A stretch of 64,000 bases of DNA from Oscillatoria sp. SIO1A7 (lineage in GTDB: Bacteria > Cyanobacteriota > Cyanobacteriia > Cyanobacteriales > Laspinemataceae): contig JAAHFN010000001.1 in the NCBI GenBank assembly GCA_010672965.1, positions 124,001 to 188,000 on the forward strand, in the 5' to 3' direction. Under the pieces are notes generated by a model, which saw only the letters and a list, made by a program, of their open reading frames with translations, was not told the DNA's origin and ran no database searches. Position 1 is the stretch's first letter. Every line of letters begins with the position of its first letter. Shown piece after piece: positions 26,531-36,198 of this stretch. The translations under genes and the position numbers were made by a program.

Positions 26531-27463
26531 TTAAGCTTTAAGAATCTCGTCATCCAGGGAGAAATCTACCTCAGCCTTATCCAGATCTTGAGCTAAATAA
26601 TCATTCTGATAAGAATCTTTGAGCCCCGAAACTAGGTCAAATTCTGGCTTCCAATGCAGCTCGTTGAGTGCTTTGTGAATGTCTGTAAAAAAATGTTGAA
26701 CTCGCAGGGGGAAGGCTTTGCGCTTGCCAAAATCAAATTGTTTGGGATCGTAATGGACAATCTGGATTTCCTCCGGCGATTTACCCGCCGCTTCCGCACA
26801 GGCGCGGGCTAAACCGTCAAAGGTAATATAGCGCTCCCCCGAGATATTATAGATTTGACCTAGAGCTTTAATATTGCCTAGGACGGCTACCATTGCTTTG
26901 GCCAAATCTTGGACATGTCCGAGTTGGGTTATGTGGAATCCGTTGCCGGGGATGGGGATGGGGCGATCGCGCGTTATGCGATCGAAAAACCAGGCTTCTA
27001 AGGGGTTATAGTTTTGCGGCCCATAAATATAGACCGGACGAATTGAAGTAAAAGGTACTTCTTGTTGTAATAGGTAATCTTCTGTTTCAAACTTGCCCTT
27101 GTGACGACTGTTTGGATCCAGAAGGTCCCATTCTACATGGGGCATTTGGTCGGACTTGTGATATACCCCGGCGGAACTTACATAGATAAACTGCTTTATT
27201 TTATTTTTAAACAAATCTACCAAAGGCTTGGTGTCGCTTAGTTTGCGACCATTGTTATCAAAAATAACGTCAAAATTTTCGCCGGATAATTTTTCTTTAA
27301 TTTGCTCTGGGTCAGTGCGATCGCCGCGAATGACCTGTAGTCCTGGCAAGGGAGCAGGCTTATTGCCCCGATTAAACAGCACCACTTCATTCCCTTGTTC
27401 CGCTAGTAGCTTAGTGAGATAAACCCCGATAAACCGGGTGCCACCCATAATTAAGATTCGCAT
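26531..27463 (-). CDS. Atypical SDR epimerase-like protein (CSP41-like)
   Basis: 310 residues beginning MRILIMGGTRFIGVYL, a Rossmann dinucleotide-binding motif. An SSAGVY segment stands in place of the classical YxxxK region, followed by FTSIRPVYIYGPQNYNPLEAWFF and GQIYNISGERYITFDGLA. These features are typical of the cyanobacterial relatives of the chloroplast stem-loop-binding protein CSP41, which binds RNA and ribosomes in plastids. Many are annotated as NAD-dependent epimerases. Whether this one binds RNA or sugars is not decided. It faces pgsA convergently. Confidence 0.85.
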   Translation of the reverse strand: MRILIMGGTRFIGVYLTKLLAEQGNEVVLFNRGNKPAPLPGLQVIRGDRTDPEQIKEKLSGENFDVIFDNNGRKLSDTKPLVDLFKNKIKQFIYVSSAGVYHKSDQMPHVEWDLLDPNSRHKGKFETEDYLLQQEVPFTSIRPVYIYGPQNYNPLEAWFFDRITRDRPIPIPGNGFHITQLGHVQDLAKAMVAVLGNIKALGQIYNISGERYITFDGLARACAEAAGKSPEEIQIVHYDPKQFDFGKRKAFPLRVQHFFTDIHKALNELHWKPEFDLVSGLKDSYQNDYLAQDLDKAEVDFSLDDEILKA

Positions 27464-27597
27464 TTGACTGGCTCCTCGTTAGATAATAGGTTCCGCTGGT
27501 CTTTGCCAAGACGACCTTTAAGAAATTAGATCTTGTCCGGCTCTTGGCTCCATCCCTTGTTAGATAGCAATTGCAATCTTGGCTATTCTACATCCAT

Positions 27598-27655
27598 AGG
27601 ACTTACGCATAAGTTCCTTATGTAGGTGCTAAAAAGCGCGCATTCTGCTATATAT
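27598..27655. repeat. Partial family-4 element (AGGACTTACGCA end)
   Basis: AGGACTTACGCATAAG is one end of the element seen complete at 32368, 50860 and 51323. The opposite end is not recognisable here. Confidence 0.5.
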
Positions 27656-27816
27656 CGCCCTCGATATCACAAGCCACGCTTAAGTCCCGATTCGCTCTCC
27701 CTGCAAGAGATAGCGAAGGCGCGATCGCTCCTTGTCAGGGCGCTACCGGAATGCCGCCACAGAGGGCAAAATATCAGTGGAGCATAGTAATTTCCATAAA
27801 TAGAGGTATTTTGCAA

Positions 27817-30024
27817 ATGGCCACTTGGCAGGATTGGTTTTCGGTCGAGCCCCGACCCTGGGTAAGGAACAAGCAGAAAGTAAGGAGACTTCTGGGAAAG
27901 AAAGTACCGCTTCCCCTCCTGGGAGGGGTTGGGGTGGGTTCTTACCCGGTCGCAGTACCCACCCCCAACCCCCTCCCGAGAGGGGGTAAGAAGCTCCGAT
28001 CTTCTGGTACTTTTATTACCAGAAATCACCTAAAGATACTGATTTGTGCTATTTTACTGTCTCTTTGTTACGGATTGCTAACTCTCCCAGCAGGGGCCTC
28101 TTCACTGCCGAGCAAAGAGATGGACATGGCTCCAGTGATGCTTGACGGTCGGGTTTTATTCGAGGTCGGCAAATCCGGAGACTACACTGCGGTGGAAAGA
28201 GCCCAGTTCATTAATATGGTCTTGCAACAAGAGGCACAATTTGACCAACCGATTCAGGTGGAAATAATCCAAAAGGAGAAATGGCCGAGCATTCGGGTAA
28301 ACGATCGCCAAGTTACGATCGTCACCGAGAGAGATATTCGACCGGGCTTTGAATTGCAAGATATCGCCCAAATCTGGCAGCAACAGATAGAAGAAGCTCT
28401 CGATCTCGCTCGGGTCGAGCGCAGTCAAAATTATACCCGTCAGGCAATGGTACGGAGTTCGACTGTTCTTGCCAGCGCGATCGTCCTCAGCTGTATCCTT
28501 CTCTGGATTTCTCGGAGGCTCTCAAAACGCAGAACCAGAAGGCCAGATAGGCATCGATCTTGGCAGCAATTTTTACCCCTAGGATTCATTTGCCTCGAAT
28601 TGGCTCTCTGGATAGGTGTCGGCTTTTATATTACCGATTATTTTCCGTCAAGCCGACAGTTGCGCTATCAAATTTTCCAGACTTTTACCGATCCCATTTT
28701 TCCTCTGGGTGACAGAGATTATTCGATTGTCCAACTTTTGGAATTATTGGCCTTGACGGTTGCTCTTTGGTTCGCCGTTAGGTGGGCAACTCAGTTATTT
28801 AAAAAACGCATTCTAGTCTTAACGGGAGCAGACCCGGGTATCCAAGATATCGCCAGCACCTCGCTCCAATATATCCTGATTTTATTGGGTTTGATTATTA
28901 TTTTACAAATTTGGGGAATAGATGTCAGCTCTTTGGCAATCTTGGTTAGCGTTCTGGGGGTGGGGATTGGTTTTGGCTTGCAAAATATTGCCAATAATTT
29001 TATTAGCGGTTTGATTATTGCTTTCGAGCGGCCTATTAAAATCGGCGATTTGATTAAGCTGGGGGATTTAGTAGGGACAGTAGAAAGAATTGGACCTCGC
29101 AGCACTGAGGTTGCGACCTTAGATAGAGTGTCGATTATTGTGCCCAATTCTCGCTTTATCGACAGTGAAGTAATTAACTGGAGCTATGGCAATCCAGTTT
29201 CTCGCTTGCGAATTCCTATCGGCGTAGCCTACGGCTCTAACGTACAGCAAGTGCGCAAAGCTCTTTTAGAATGTGTGAAAAATCATCGGGATATTTTGAA
29301 CTATCCCGCGCCCCAAGTCTGGTTTCAGGAATTTGGGGATAGTTCTCTGAATTTTGATATTTTTGTCTGGATTCGCGAGCCGCACAAACAGTTTAAGCTC
29401 AGAAGCGATTTGAATTATAGAATTGAAGCAATACTGCGACGCAATGGTATTGAAATTCCCTTTCCGCAGCGAGATTTGCATTTGAGATCGCCCGAAATAG
29501 AAGGAGCGATCGCCTCCTGGCTCGGGAAAGGCAGCTTCGCAGAGGAAAGGCTAGAACCTGAAATCCCTAACCGGGAGCGATCGACCTCAACAGCAGAGGA
29601 GCACAGGAGCACAGGAGCACAGGAGCACAGGAGCAGAGATAATATTGGTCAAAGCTTCGGGCAAAGCTTCGGGCAAAGCTTCGGGCAAACTATCGGCCAA
29701 AGCTTCGGCCAAACAACAGAGCTAATGCCAATAGAATATGGCGAAGAAGCAGAGGAAATAGATATCGATGCTCTGATAGCGCAGATGCGCGGGCCGGAAG
29801 GAGTAGAAATTCAAAATCGTCGCTATGGTTTGAATATTTACCCCAAGTGCTTTCTGGGAACCGAAGCCGTTCAATGGTTGATGTGGACTCAAAAGGCCGA
29901 GATAGGAGCCGCGATCGCAATAGGAAAGTTACTCATCGATCGCGGAGCAATTCATCACGTCACTGACGAACATGATTTTAAAAACGAGCGACTCTTCTAT
30001 CGTTTCTATATAGATGAAGAATAG
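27817..30024 (+). CDS. MscS-family mechanosensitive channel with C-terminal DEP domain
   Basis: About 735 residues from ATG 27817 (GAGG upstream); an ATG at 27751 is less likely. Residues 25-69 come from an inserted palindromic element. A signal-peptide-like helix (LKILICAILLSLCYGLLTL) and a 130-residue periplasmic-type region follow, then at least four membrane helices. The MscS pore region is VLGVGIGFGLQNIANNFISG, followed by IKIGDLI, the beta domain and the C-terminal alpha/beta domain. A GQSF linker (12-base repeats, 29643-29715) leads to a DEP domain (GLNIYPKCFLGTEAVQWLM). It releases solutes on hypo-osmotic shock; DEP may tie it to membranes or partners. Confidence 0.9.
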   Translation: MATWQDWFSVEPRPWVRNKQKVRRLLGKKVPLPLLGGVGVGSYPVAVPTPNPLPRGGKKLRSSGTFITRNHLKILICAILLSLCYGLLTLPAGASSLPSKEMDMAPVMLDGRVLFEVGKSGDYTAVERAQFINMVLQQEAQFDQPIQVEIIQKEKWPSIRVNDRQVTIVTERDIRPGFELQDIAQIWQQQIEEALDLARVERSQNYTRQAMVRSSTVLASAIVLSCILLWISRRLSKRRTRRPDRHRSWQQFLPLGFICLELALWIGVGFYITDYFPSSRQLRYQIFQTFTDPIFPLGDRDYSIVQLLELLALTVALWFAVRWATQLFKKRILVLTGADPGIQDIASTSLQYILILLGLIIILQIWGIDVSSLAILVSVLGVGIGFGLQNIANNFISGLIIAFERPIKIGDLIKLGDLVGTVERIGPRSTEVATLDRVSIIVPNSRFIDSEVINWSYGNPVSRLRIPIGVAYGSNVQQVRKALLECVKNHRDILNYPAPQVWFQEFGDSSLNFDIFVWIREPHKQFKLRSDLNYRIEAILRRNGIEIPFPQRDLHLRSPEIEGAIASWLGKGSFAEERLEPEIPNRERSTSTAEEHRSTGAQEHRSRDNIGQSFGQSFGQSFGQTIGQSFGQTTELMPIEYGEEAEEIDIDALIAQMRGPEGVEIQNRRYGLNIYPKCFLGTEAVQWLMWTQKAEIGAAIAIGKLLIDRGAIHHVTDEHDFKNERLFYRFYIDEE
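27890..28024. mobile_element. MITE-like element, family 7, inside the MscS gene
   Basis: TTCTGGGAAAGAAAGTACC at the left and GGTACTTTTATTACCAGAA at the right are inverted ends. The interior has GGGAGGGGTTGGGGTGGG and its near-complement. The 135 bases equal exactly 45 codons and keep the frame open. A shorter copy is at 48091-48179, with AAGGAGACTTCTGGGAAAG shared. Confidence 0.65.
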
Positions 30025-30367
30025 GAGACTTGGGAGAGGGGAGTGTGGGGAGTGTGGGGAGAGGGGGAAGTGTGGGAAGGAAGGGAGAGAGGTGTGGGAA
30101 GGACTAGCTAGTGGATTGGCAAATATAAAATTGTGTGTAAATGTAGGTTGGGGTTGAACGGAGTGTTGGCGGAGCCAACTCGTGCGAGTAACCCAACTAT
30201 ATCAATCGTTGCGCCCTTGTTTCACTCCGTTCAACCCCAACCTACAATTTTATTGCCAGACAATCCACTAGAAGTGAAAATTATCCCATCTTCCCTCTCT
30301 CCCCACACACCCCACACTCCCCACACTTCCCCCTCTCTTCCCTACACCACACCCCACACCCCACACC
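30025..30367. repeat. STRR-flanked gap between the MscS gene and surE
   Basis: GTGTGGGGA-type arrays lie on the left and the complementary CCCCACAC-type arrays on the right, enclosing the palindromic element at 30107-30274. Confidence 0.6.
30107..30274. mobile_element. Palindromic MITE-like element, family 6
   Basis: The outer ends CTAGTGGATTG and CAATCCACTAG are perfect inverted repeats. Internal arms TGTAGGTTGGGGTTGAACGG and CCGTTCAACCCCAACCTACA also pair fully. The whole could fold into one long hairpin. No coding capacity. Confidence 0.7.
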
Positions 30368-31054
30368 CTAAAGTTGTATTTTAGTAATGGCAATGTTACC
30401 AGACAAGCAGGTATCCACATCGGTGCCGGGAGAGCGATCGCGCATTTCATACTTGCCGATGTAATAAAACTCTTCCCCTTCGAGGCGATATTTTACTGGC
30501 AAAGGGTCTGTAGAAGGGTTGCAAAAAACTATTTCTGGATTCGCTCCTGGTTCTAGATAAGGAAGGTTTACATTCCAGAAAGCCCCCGGTTCGATTGGAC
30601 GCGAAAACAACTCATCCAATACAATCTCCGTCCAGCACTTTGCCAGTTCCCAATTCGGCGGCTTTCCTCCGTTGCGATATTGGGAAATGGCGATACCCGG
30701 GATGCGGTGAAAGGCTGCTTCCCGAACCGCAGCGACGGTGCCGGAGATATAAGCATCAACTCCCATATTGCCGCCAGCATTGATGCCAGATAAGACCCAT
30801 TGGATCTCTGAGGAAATCTGGGTAATGGCGATACGAGTGCAGTCAGCGGGGGTGCCGCCAATAGCATATTCTGTTTCCGAGCGGCGATCGACATGAATCG
30901 GTCGTTGGGTGCTGATTTGATGGCCGCATCCAGAATGTTGCTCTTTGGGAGCGGCGACAATGATTTTATCGTCAACCTTTTCCTCAATTATTTTTAGAAG
31001 GGTCTGAATGCCCGGGGCATCTATTCCGTCGTCGTTAGTCAAAATTAAGGTCAT
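30368..31054 (-). CDS. surE: 5'/3'-nucleotidase SurE
   Basis: 228 residues starting MTLILTNDDGIDAPGI, with the metal-binding Asp-Asp pair, a SGCGH loop, GGTPADC and LSGINAGGNMGVD with the conserved Asn. SurE removes phosphate from nucleoside monophosphates and is linked to stationary-phase survival. The residues of the metal site are all visible. Length is slightly short of the ~250 usual for the family; the C-terminus ends close to an STRR array. It is on the same strand as gmk but separated by a family-3 element. Confidence 0.93.
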   Translation of the reverse strand: MTLILTNDDGIDAPGIQTLLKIIEEKVDDKIIVAAPKEQHSGCGHQISTQRPIHVDRRSETEYAIGGTPADCTRIAITQISSEIQWVLSGINAGGNMGVDAYISGTVAAVREAAFHRIPGIAISQYRNGGKPPNWELAKCWTEIVLDELFSRPIEPGAFWNVNLPYLEPGANPEIVFCNPSTDPLPVKYRLEGEEFYYIGKYEMRDRSPGTDVDTCLSGNIAITKIQL

Positions 31055-31102
31055 TAGTTTTTTTGAAGAGTGAGTTTAGCTGGGACGAATTATGAGCTTT
31101 TT

Positions 31103-31227
31103 AGGGAATTCCAAGAAATAAATTACCCAACTCGTAGGACGGGCGTCCCGCCCGTCCGGAGCAGATAGACAGGCGAGACGCCCGTCCTACGGAGAAGCTC
31201 GGCAGAGATATTTATTTGGAAATCCTT
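31103..31227. mobile_element. MITE-like element, family 3, long copy
   Basis: AGGGAATTCCAAGAAATAAA on the left is mirrored by GATATTTATTTGGAAATCCT on the right. The interior palindrome has arms GTAGGACGGGCGTCCCGCC and GGCGAGACGCCCGTCCTAC, the same module found in family-2 elements at 43468 and 60702. Confidence 0.7.
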
Positions 31228-31252
31228 TACTAGACTTCTAAATCCTACAGTC

Positions 31253-31813
31253 CTACAGTCCATCCCCCAACAAAACTGCCTCAATCTCTTCTAGGGCTCG
31301 TTCTAAATCGTCATTTATTATTTGAACATCGAATTCGCTAGCAGCAGCTATTTCCTCGCGAGCCCGTTGCAAGCGTCGGCTTATGGCTGCCTCGGAATCT
31401 TGGTCCCGCCCTCGAAGGCGTTTTTCTAACTCTTCCATCGATGGAGGCAAGATAAAGATTTGCAGGGCTTCTGGAAAAGTTTTTCTTACTTGCCGAGCCC
31501 CTTCTAGCTCTATTTCTAATACGACTGATTTGCCGCTAGCCAGAAGCTCTTCTACGGGACCTCGGGGCGTGCCATAGCAGTTACCGGCAAACTCGGCCCA
31601 TTCGAGCAATTCCTCAGCAGCGACCATTTCTGTAAATGTTTGCCGGTCGATAAAATAGTAGTTTTTACCCTCTACTTCCCCGGGACGAGGGGAACGAGTT
31701 GTGGCTGAAATAGATAGATGCAGTTCGCTCTGGCGCATAAGCAGCGATCGCAGTAAAGTTCCCTTGCCCACGCCAGAAGGCCCAGTTATAACGATTAATC
31801 TGCTGCCCGTCAT
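31253..31813 (-). CDS. gmk: Guanylate kinase
   Basis: 186 residues. The P-loop [11 protein letters not shown] is at the N-terminus, with [20 protein letters not shown] (GMP-binding) and the YGTP segment following; lid arginines are in [19 protein letters not shown]. It phosphorylates GMP to GDP with ATP, an essential step of purine nucleotide supply. It lies downstream of remA on the same strand, the pairing seen in many bacteria, though an STRR and family-4 element interrupt the gap here. Confidence 0.95.
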   Translation of the reverse strand: MTGSRLIVITGPSGVGKGTLLRSLLMRQSELHLSISATTRSPRPGEVEGKNYYFIDRQTFTEMVAAEELLEWAEFAGNCYGTPRGPVEELLASGKSVVLEIELEGARQVRKTFPEALQIFILPPSMEELEKRLRGRDQDSEAAISRRLQRAREEIAAASEFDVQIINDDLERALEEIEAVLLGDGL

Positions 31814-31911
31814 TGCCCCAGACTCCCAACCCTAAAATTTATTGCCAGTAAATTACCATATGGCATTGGGAATCGGGCATTGGGCATCGGGCATTGGGCA
31901 TTGGAAAGAAT

Positions 31912-31998
31912 AGAACTTACGCAAATTGTAGGGTCTAACTCTATATCTAGTCTCTGGTGCGCACTGCGCACCCTACATAAAGATTCTATGCGTAAGTA
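31912..31998. mobile_element. Family-4 element between remA and gmk
   Basis: GAACTTACGCAAATTGTAGG at the left and TATGCGTAAGTA at the right are inverted ends. The core has GGTGCGCACTGCGCACC, a perfect palindrome. Confidence 0.6.
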
Positions 31999-31999
31999 T

Positions 32000-32087
32000 C
32001 CCGATTCCCAATTCCCGATTCCCGATTCCCAATTCCCGATTCCCAATTCCCAATGCCCCATGCCCCATGCCCCATGCCCCATTCCCA
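32000..32087. repeat. STRR array (GATTCCC and ATGCCCC units)
   Basis: A row of GATTCCC, CAATTCC and CATGCCC heptamers occupies the gap before the remA stop codon. Confidence 0.75.
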
Positions 32088-32333
32088 TCATTTTTCTGTA
32101 TAAAAGCGATTGGCTACGGTTTCCGGGTGAACTGATGTCAGGATGACATGGCTGGAATCGGTAATAATAACCGAGCGGGTTCGGCGACCATAGGTAGCAT
32201 CTATCAGGCGATTGTCCTCCCGTGCCTCGCTAATGATACGCTTGATGGGGGCAGATTCGGGACTGACGATCGCAATGACTCGGTTAGCAGAGACAATATT
32301 GCCAAAACCTATATTAACGAGTTTAATATTCAT
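32088..32333 (-). CDS. remA: RemA-family regulator (DUF370)
   Basis: 81 residues, the usual size. The sequence [20 protein letters not shown] and the [19 protein letters not shown] segment are diagnostic of the RemA/DUF370 family. In Bacillus subtilis RemA is a DNA-binding activator of biofilm-matrix and osmoprotection genes; in cyanobacteria its targets are not established. It is directly upstream of gmk, a common arrangement. Given the many matrix and surface genes in this window, a similar role is an attractive but unproven idea. Confidence 0.92.
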   Translation of the reverse strand: MNIKLVNIGFGNIVSANRVIAIVSPESAPIKRIISEAREDNRLIDATYGRRTRSVIITDSSHVILTSVHPETVANRFYTEK

Positions 32334-32367
32334 CGTAACTGAAGTCCTAGCCTATTTTGTCTGAGAT

Positions 32368-32457
32368 AGGACTTACACAAAATATCATCTATATCTGGTA
32401 TTTGTAGGGGCAATCCCCCCGCGGTTGCCCCATGCCTAGAATCTATGCGTAAGTCCT
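32368..32457. mobile_element. Family-4 element upstream of remA
   Basis: AGGACTTACACAAAATATC and ATGCGTAAGTCCT are inverted ends. The core TTTGTAGGGGCAATCCCCCC is almost identical to the copy at 51323-51414. Confidence 0.65.
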
Positions 32458-32540
32458 ATGAGATTCTCTTGCCCAAAAGCTGCGCTACCGGAAATTCCGG
32501 CTGACAATGCAAAAAAGGCGCGAAAAATGCAACCGAAAAA

Positions 32541-34277
32541 ATGCAACCAGTTGACTTCACTACCCTAACGGCTGCTTGTTGCGAGATCCGCGCATCCTGG
32601 CTGCCAGCGAGACTAGAGCAGATTTATCAGCGCGATCGCCACACAATTTCCCTAGCTCTGCGCACCCTAAGCGGGCGCAGTTGGCTTACTGTGTCCTGGC
32701 ATCCCCAAGCGGCGCGCCTTTGTATAGGCGATCGCCCCCCCCGCACTCCCGACACCTTCACTTTTAGCGACCAATTGCGCCACCAACTCGGAGGCTTTGC
32801 CCTAATCGCCATAGAAAAGGTTGCTCCTTGGGAACGCGCCCTGGACCTCCAGTTTGCCAAACGTCCGGGGGAACCAGTATTGTGGCACCTCTATGTAGAA
32901 ATAATGGGCAAACGCAGCAATGTCATCTTGACCAATCAGGATAACTTAATTGTCACCTGCGCCCATCAAGTTAGCGAAAAGCAATCCAGCCTCCGCCCGG
33001 TCCAGACAGGTCAACCCTACGAACTTCCGCCAGCATTACAAGACCCCATCCCCAGTTTCGGCGAAACCCAAGAACGCTGGCAAGAAAGGATCTGCTTAAT
33101 TCCGGGAAAACTGGGCAAACAGCTCCTCAAAAGCTATCGGGGGCTCAGCAAACCCTTGGTTAGGGGGATGATTCGAGCCGCAGGAGCAGACCCCGAGCAA
33201 TCGAACCAATCCTTAAGCGACTCCGACTGGGAACGATTATTTCAGCGCTGGCAAGAATGGTTGCAAGCTCTAGATATCTGGCAAAACGGAGACTTATCCG
33301 GCCTGACTCCCCGCTGGACCGATAATGGCTATAGCTTATTCGATTGGCTTCCCGGGGAAAAAGCTGCCAGCGTCCAAGAACTGGTCGATCGCTACTATAC
33401 TGACGAACTCAATCTACAGGAATTCCAACAGTTGCATCACCAACTGAGCCAAAAACTTTCTAACGTTCTCGGCAAATTGCGAGTTAAAGCTCGGGGATTC
33501 CAAGAACGCTTGCAGCAATCAGACGAAGCGGCTCGGTATCGGCAAAAAGGGGATTTGCTAATGGCTTATCTCCATCTCTGGGAACCGGGAATGAAGTCAA
33601 TTGTTTTGGAGGATTTTGAAACCCAGGCTCCGGTGACTATTGCCCTAAATCCAGAAAAAAATGCCGTCCAAAATGCTGGGGCGTTTTACAAGCAGCACCA
33701 AAAGCTCAAGCGGGCTCGGGCTGCTGTTGAGCCTTTGCTGGCAGAAGTCCAAGCAGAAATAGATTATTTAGAACAGGTAGAAATGGCGCTGAATCAGATA
33801 GATGCTTATCGAGAAGCTGCCGACCTTCGTTCTTTAAAGGAAATACGCGATGAGTTGAGACAGCAGGGCTATCTACCAGATCGAGAACGCCGCAGCCAGA
33901 ACCAAGAGCCGGCCAGCGATTTTCGCCGCTATGTTTCCCCCGGAGGCTTTGAATTGCTGGTCGGTCGCAACAACCGCCAAAACGACCAGTTGACTTTTCG
34001 CCTTGCTGGGGATTATGACTTGTGGTTTCATACTCAGGAAATTGCTGGCAGCCACGCGATTTTGCGCCTCACTCCCGGTGCCGTAGCGGACGATGCGGAT
34101 TTGCAATTTGCCGCCGATTTGGCTGCTTATTATAGTCGGGCTCGCCAGAGCGAGCAAGTGCCGGTTGTCTATACAAAACCGAAGTATGCTTATAAGCCGA
34201 AGGGGGCTAAGCCCGGGATGGTTGTTTATAAGCACGAACGCATTATCTGGGGGCGGCCGAGTAGGGTTCAAAGTTAA
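32541..34277 (+). CDS. rqcH: RqcH/Rqc2-family protein (NFACT)
   Basis: 578 residues. The N-terminal NFACT domain shows LYVEIMGKRSNVIL, a central helical pair forms the coiled-coil arm (about 270-440), and the C-terminal NFACT-R region reads GFELLVGRNNRQNDQLTF, then DYDLWFHTQEIAGSHAILR. The family binds stalled 50S subunits and, in bacteria, adds alanine tails that mark aborted proteins for degradation; older annotations call it fibronectin-binding protein. Start at 32541 agrees with the family N-terminus; an in-frame codon run upstream is repeat-like. Confidence 0.9.
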   Translation: MQPVDFTTLTAACCEIRASWLPARLEQIYQRDRHTISLALRTLSGRSWLTVSWHPQAARLCIGDRPPRTPDTFTFSDQLRHQLGGFALIAIEKVAPWERALDLQFAKRPGEPVLWHLYVEIMGKRSNVILTNQDNLIVTCAHQVSEKQSSLRPVQTGQPYELPPALQDPIPSFGETQERWQERICLIPGKLGKQLLKSYRGLSKPLVRGMIRAAGADPEQSNQSLSDSDWERLFQRWQEWLQALDIWQNGDLSGLTPRWTDNGYSLFDWLPGEKAASVQELVDRYYTDELNLQEFQQLHHQLSQKLSNVLGKLRVKARGFQERLQQSDEAARYRQKGDLLMAYLHLWEPGMKSIVLEDFETQAPVTIALNPEKNAVQNAGAFYKQHQKLKRARAAVEPLLAEVQAEIDYLEQVEMALNQIDAYREAADLRSLKEIRDELRQQGYLPDRERRSQNQEPASDFRRYVSPGGFELLVGRNNRQNDQLTFRLAGDYDLWFHTQEIAGSHAILRLTPGAVADDADLQFAADLAAYYSRARQSEQVPVVYTKPKYAYKPKGAKPGMVVYKHERIIWGRPSRVQS

Positions 34278-34736
<459 letters not shown>

Positions 34737-34946
34737 ATGAGCCTGTTCGATTTTTTGAAGAAGCCGGGTGACGACAAAACCAAACAGTCAGAATCTTCAG
34801 AGGACCAGCATCCCGTTGGTCAACAAACCATTGTTTTGGAACAGATGCTGACTCCAAGCGTGGGCCTGGTAGGGGGAGAGGAGCTAGAGAAACTAGCCCC
34901 TACAGAGGCAGAGAATTTGTCTTCTGGGGATTTGAAGTTAGAGTAA
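34737..34946 (+). CDS. Small acidic protein of unknown function
   Basis: 69 residues from an ATG with a clear TTAGGAG ribosome site eight bases upstream. The N-terminus MSLFDFLKKPGDDK is amphipathic; the rest is acidic and probably disordered. It lies 40 bases before the PEP-CTERM gene on the same strand, so both may be co-transcribed. The ribosome site and spacing support it; no family is recognised. An STRR array directly precedes the ribosome site. Confidence 0.55.
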   Translation: MSLFDFLKKPGDDKTKQSESSEDQHPVGQQTIVLEQMLTPSVGLVGGEELEKLAPTEAENLSSGDLKLE

Positions 34947-34985
34947 ACCTAGGGACTGTCATCATTCAATTTAGGAGATTTAATT

Positions 34986-35789
34986 ATGTTGAAACAGATT
35001 TATTCAATCGCTGCTGTTAGATTCGTCACAGCTTTATTAGCAACTTCTGGAGCGATCGGTACTTTTAGTTTGACTGCAACCAGCGCTTCAGCTGCATCAA
35101 TTAAGCTGAATACTTGGACGGCAGAAGGTGGTGGTGACTGGCAAGTCGATCCCACTGGAACCAGTGTTGTACAAACCATTAATGGTTCTCCTACCTTTTT
35201 TACCAGTGACTTCGGAGCGAAAGGTTTAGAACTATCAGGTAAGATTAAGGTTGAAACTAGCCGTGATGATGATTTCATTGGTTTTGCCCTGGGGTTTAAT
35301 CAAGGGGATCTGAGCAATTCTGCCGCAGATTTTCTTTTGATTGATTGGAAACAGGGAAATCAAGGTACTGGTCTGAAAGGACTTGCGGTTTCACGAGTCA
35401 CCGGTCATTTAAATGTTTCCGAATATTGGAGCCATAGCGATCTTCCGACAACTTCGGGGACAATTACTCAACTCGCTCGCGGGATTAATCTTGGGAATGT
35501 AGGATGGAATGATTATCAAGAATATGATATTGAGTTCAATTTGGACGAGACTAATTTGAAGGTTTATATTGACGACGAATTAGAGTTGAATGTCAATGAT
35601 GACTTTTCTAATATTAATGGTAATTTTGCCTTCTACAACTCTTCACAAAATTTAGTCCGCTACAGTGGATTTCAAGCGGAACCTCTTCCTGCTCAAGACG
35701 TTCCCGAACCGGCTTCTAGTTTGGGACTTTTAGCCCTTGGCGCTTTTGGTATGCTTACTCGTTTGAAGAAAAAGCAAACACAAAAGTAG
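34986..35789 (+). CDS. PEP-CTERM sorted exoprotein
   Basis: 267 residues with a GGAG ribosome site. An N-terminal signal peptide (FVTALLATSGAIGTFSL, then ASA) is followed by a beta-rich mature domain that resembles lectin/LamG-like sandwiches (GDWQVDPTGTSVVQTINGSP, FDLDETNLKVYIDDE-like segment). The C-terminus is a full sorting signal: VPEPASS, a hydrophobic helix, and the basic tail RLKKKQTQK. Such proteins are recognised by an exosortase and delivered to the cell surface or matrix. No exosortase gene is in the window. Confidence 0.9.
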   Translation: MLKQIYSIAAVRFVTALLATSGAIGTFSLTATSASAASIKLNTWTAEGGGDWQVDPTGTSVVQTINGSPTFFTSDFGAKGLELSGKIKVETSRDDDFIGFALGFNQGDLSNSAADFLLIDWKQGNQGTGLKGLAVSRVTGHLNVSEYWSHSDLPTTSGTITQLARGINLGNVGWNDYQEYDIEFNLDETNLKVYIDDELELNVNDDFSNINGNFAFYNSSQNLVRYSGFQAEPLPAQDVPEPASSLGLLALGAFGMLTRLKKKQTQK

Positions 35790-35886
35790 CTCTATTTTAG
35801 CGATCGCCCAATGGGTCTCCCATATTTAAGGGAGCCATGAACAACCCAAAAATCGGGTCGTTAAAATAAATTTTATTTCTCCTTGC

Positions 35887-36024
35887 CAAACCAAGAAACC
35901 GGGTTTCTATGAAAATGTTGGCAATCAACCGAAAATTCGGGGAAGAAATCAAACCAAGAAACCGGGTTTCTATGAAAATGTTGGCAATCAACCGAAAATT
36001 CGGGGAAGAAACCCGGTTTCTGTC
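35887..36024. repeat. 63-base direct repeat with AAACCGGGTTTCT palindromes
   Basis: A unit from CCAAGAAACCGGGTTTCTAT to GAAAATTCGGGGAAGAAA occurs twice (starting 35891 and 35954), followed by a third AAACCCGGTTTCT. Related palindromes are at 7668 and 42133. Confidence 0.75.
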
Positions 36025-36198
36025 GGAGCGATCGCTCAAAAAAATACCCCGTAGTGACACTGGCGTTACGCCCATGTCCTGAAACCAGAAAACAGGGCAT
36101 TGCCTTGTCCTAAAACAAGGAATTAAAGGAGGAAAAAATGTTTCGTAAAGATACGGCATTGCCTTGTCCTAAAAGCAGACCATAACATAGGTAACAGT

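Noticed and set aside
35887-36024. CRISPR array
   Set aside because: Only two 63-base units in direct contact, without unique spacers, and no cas genes nearby.
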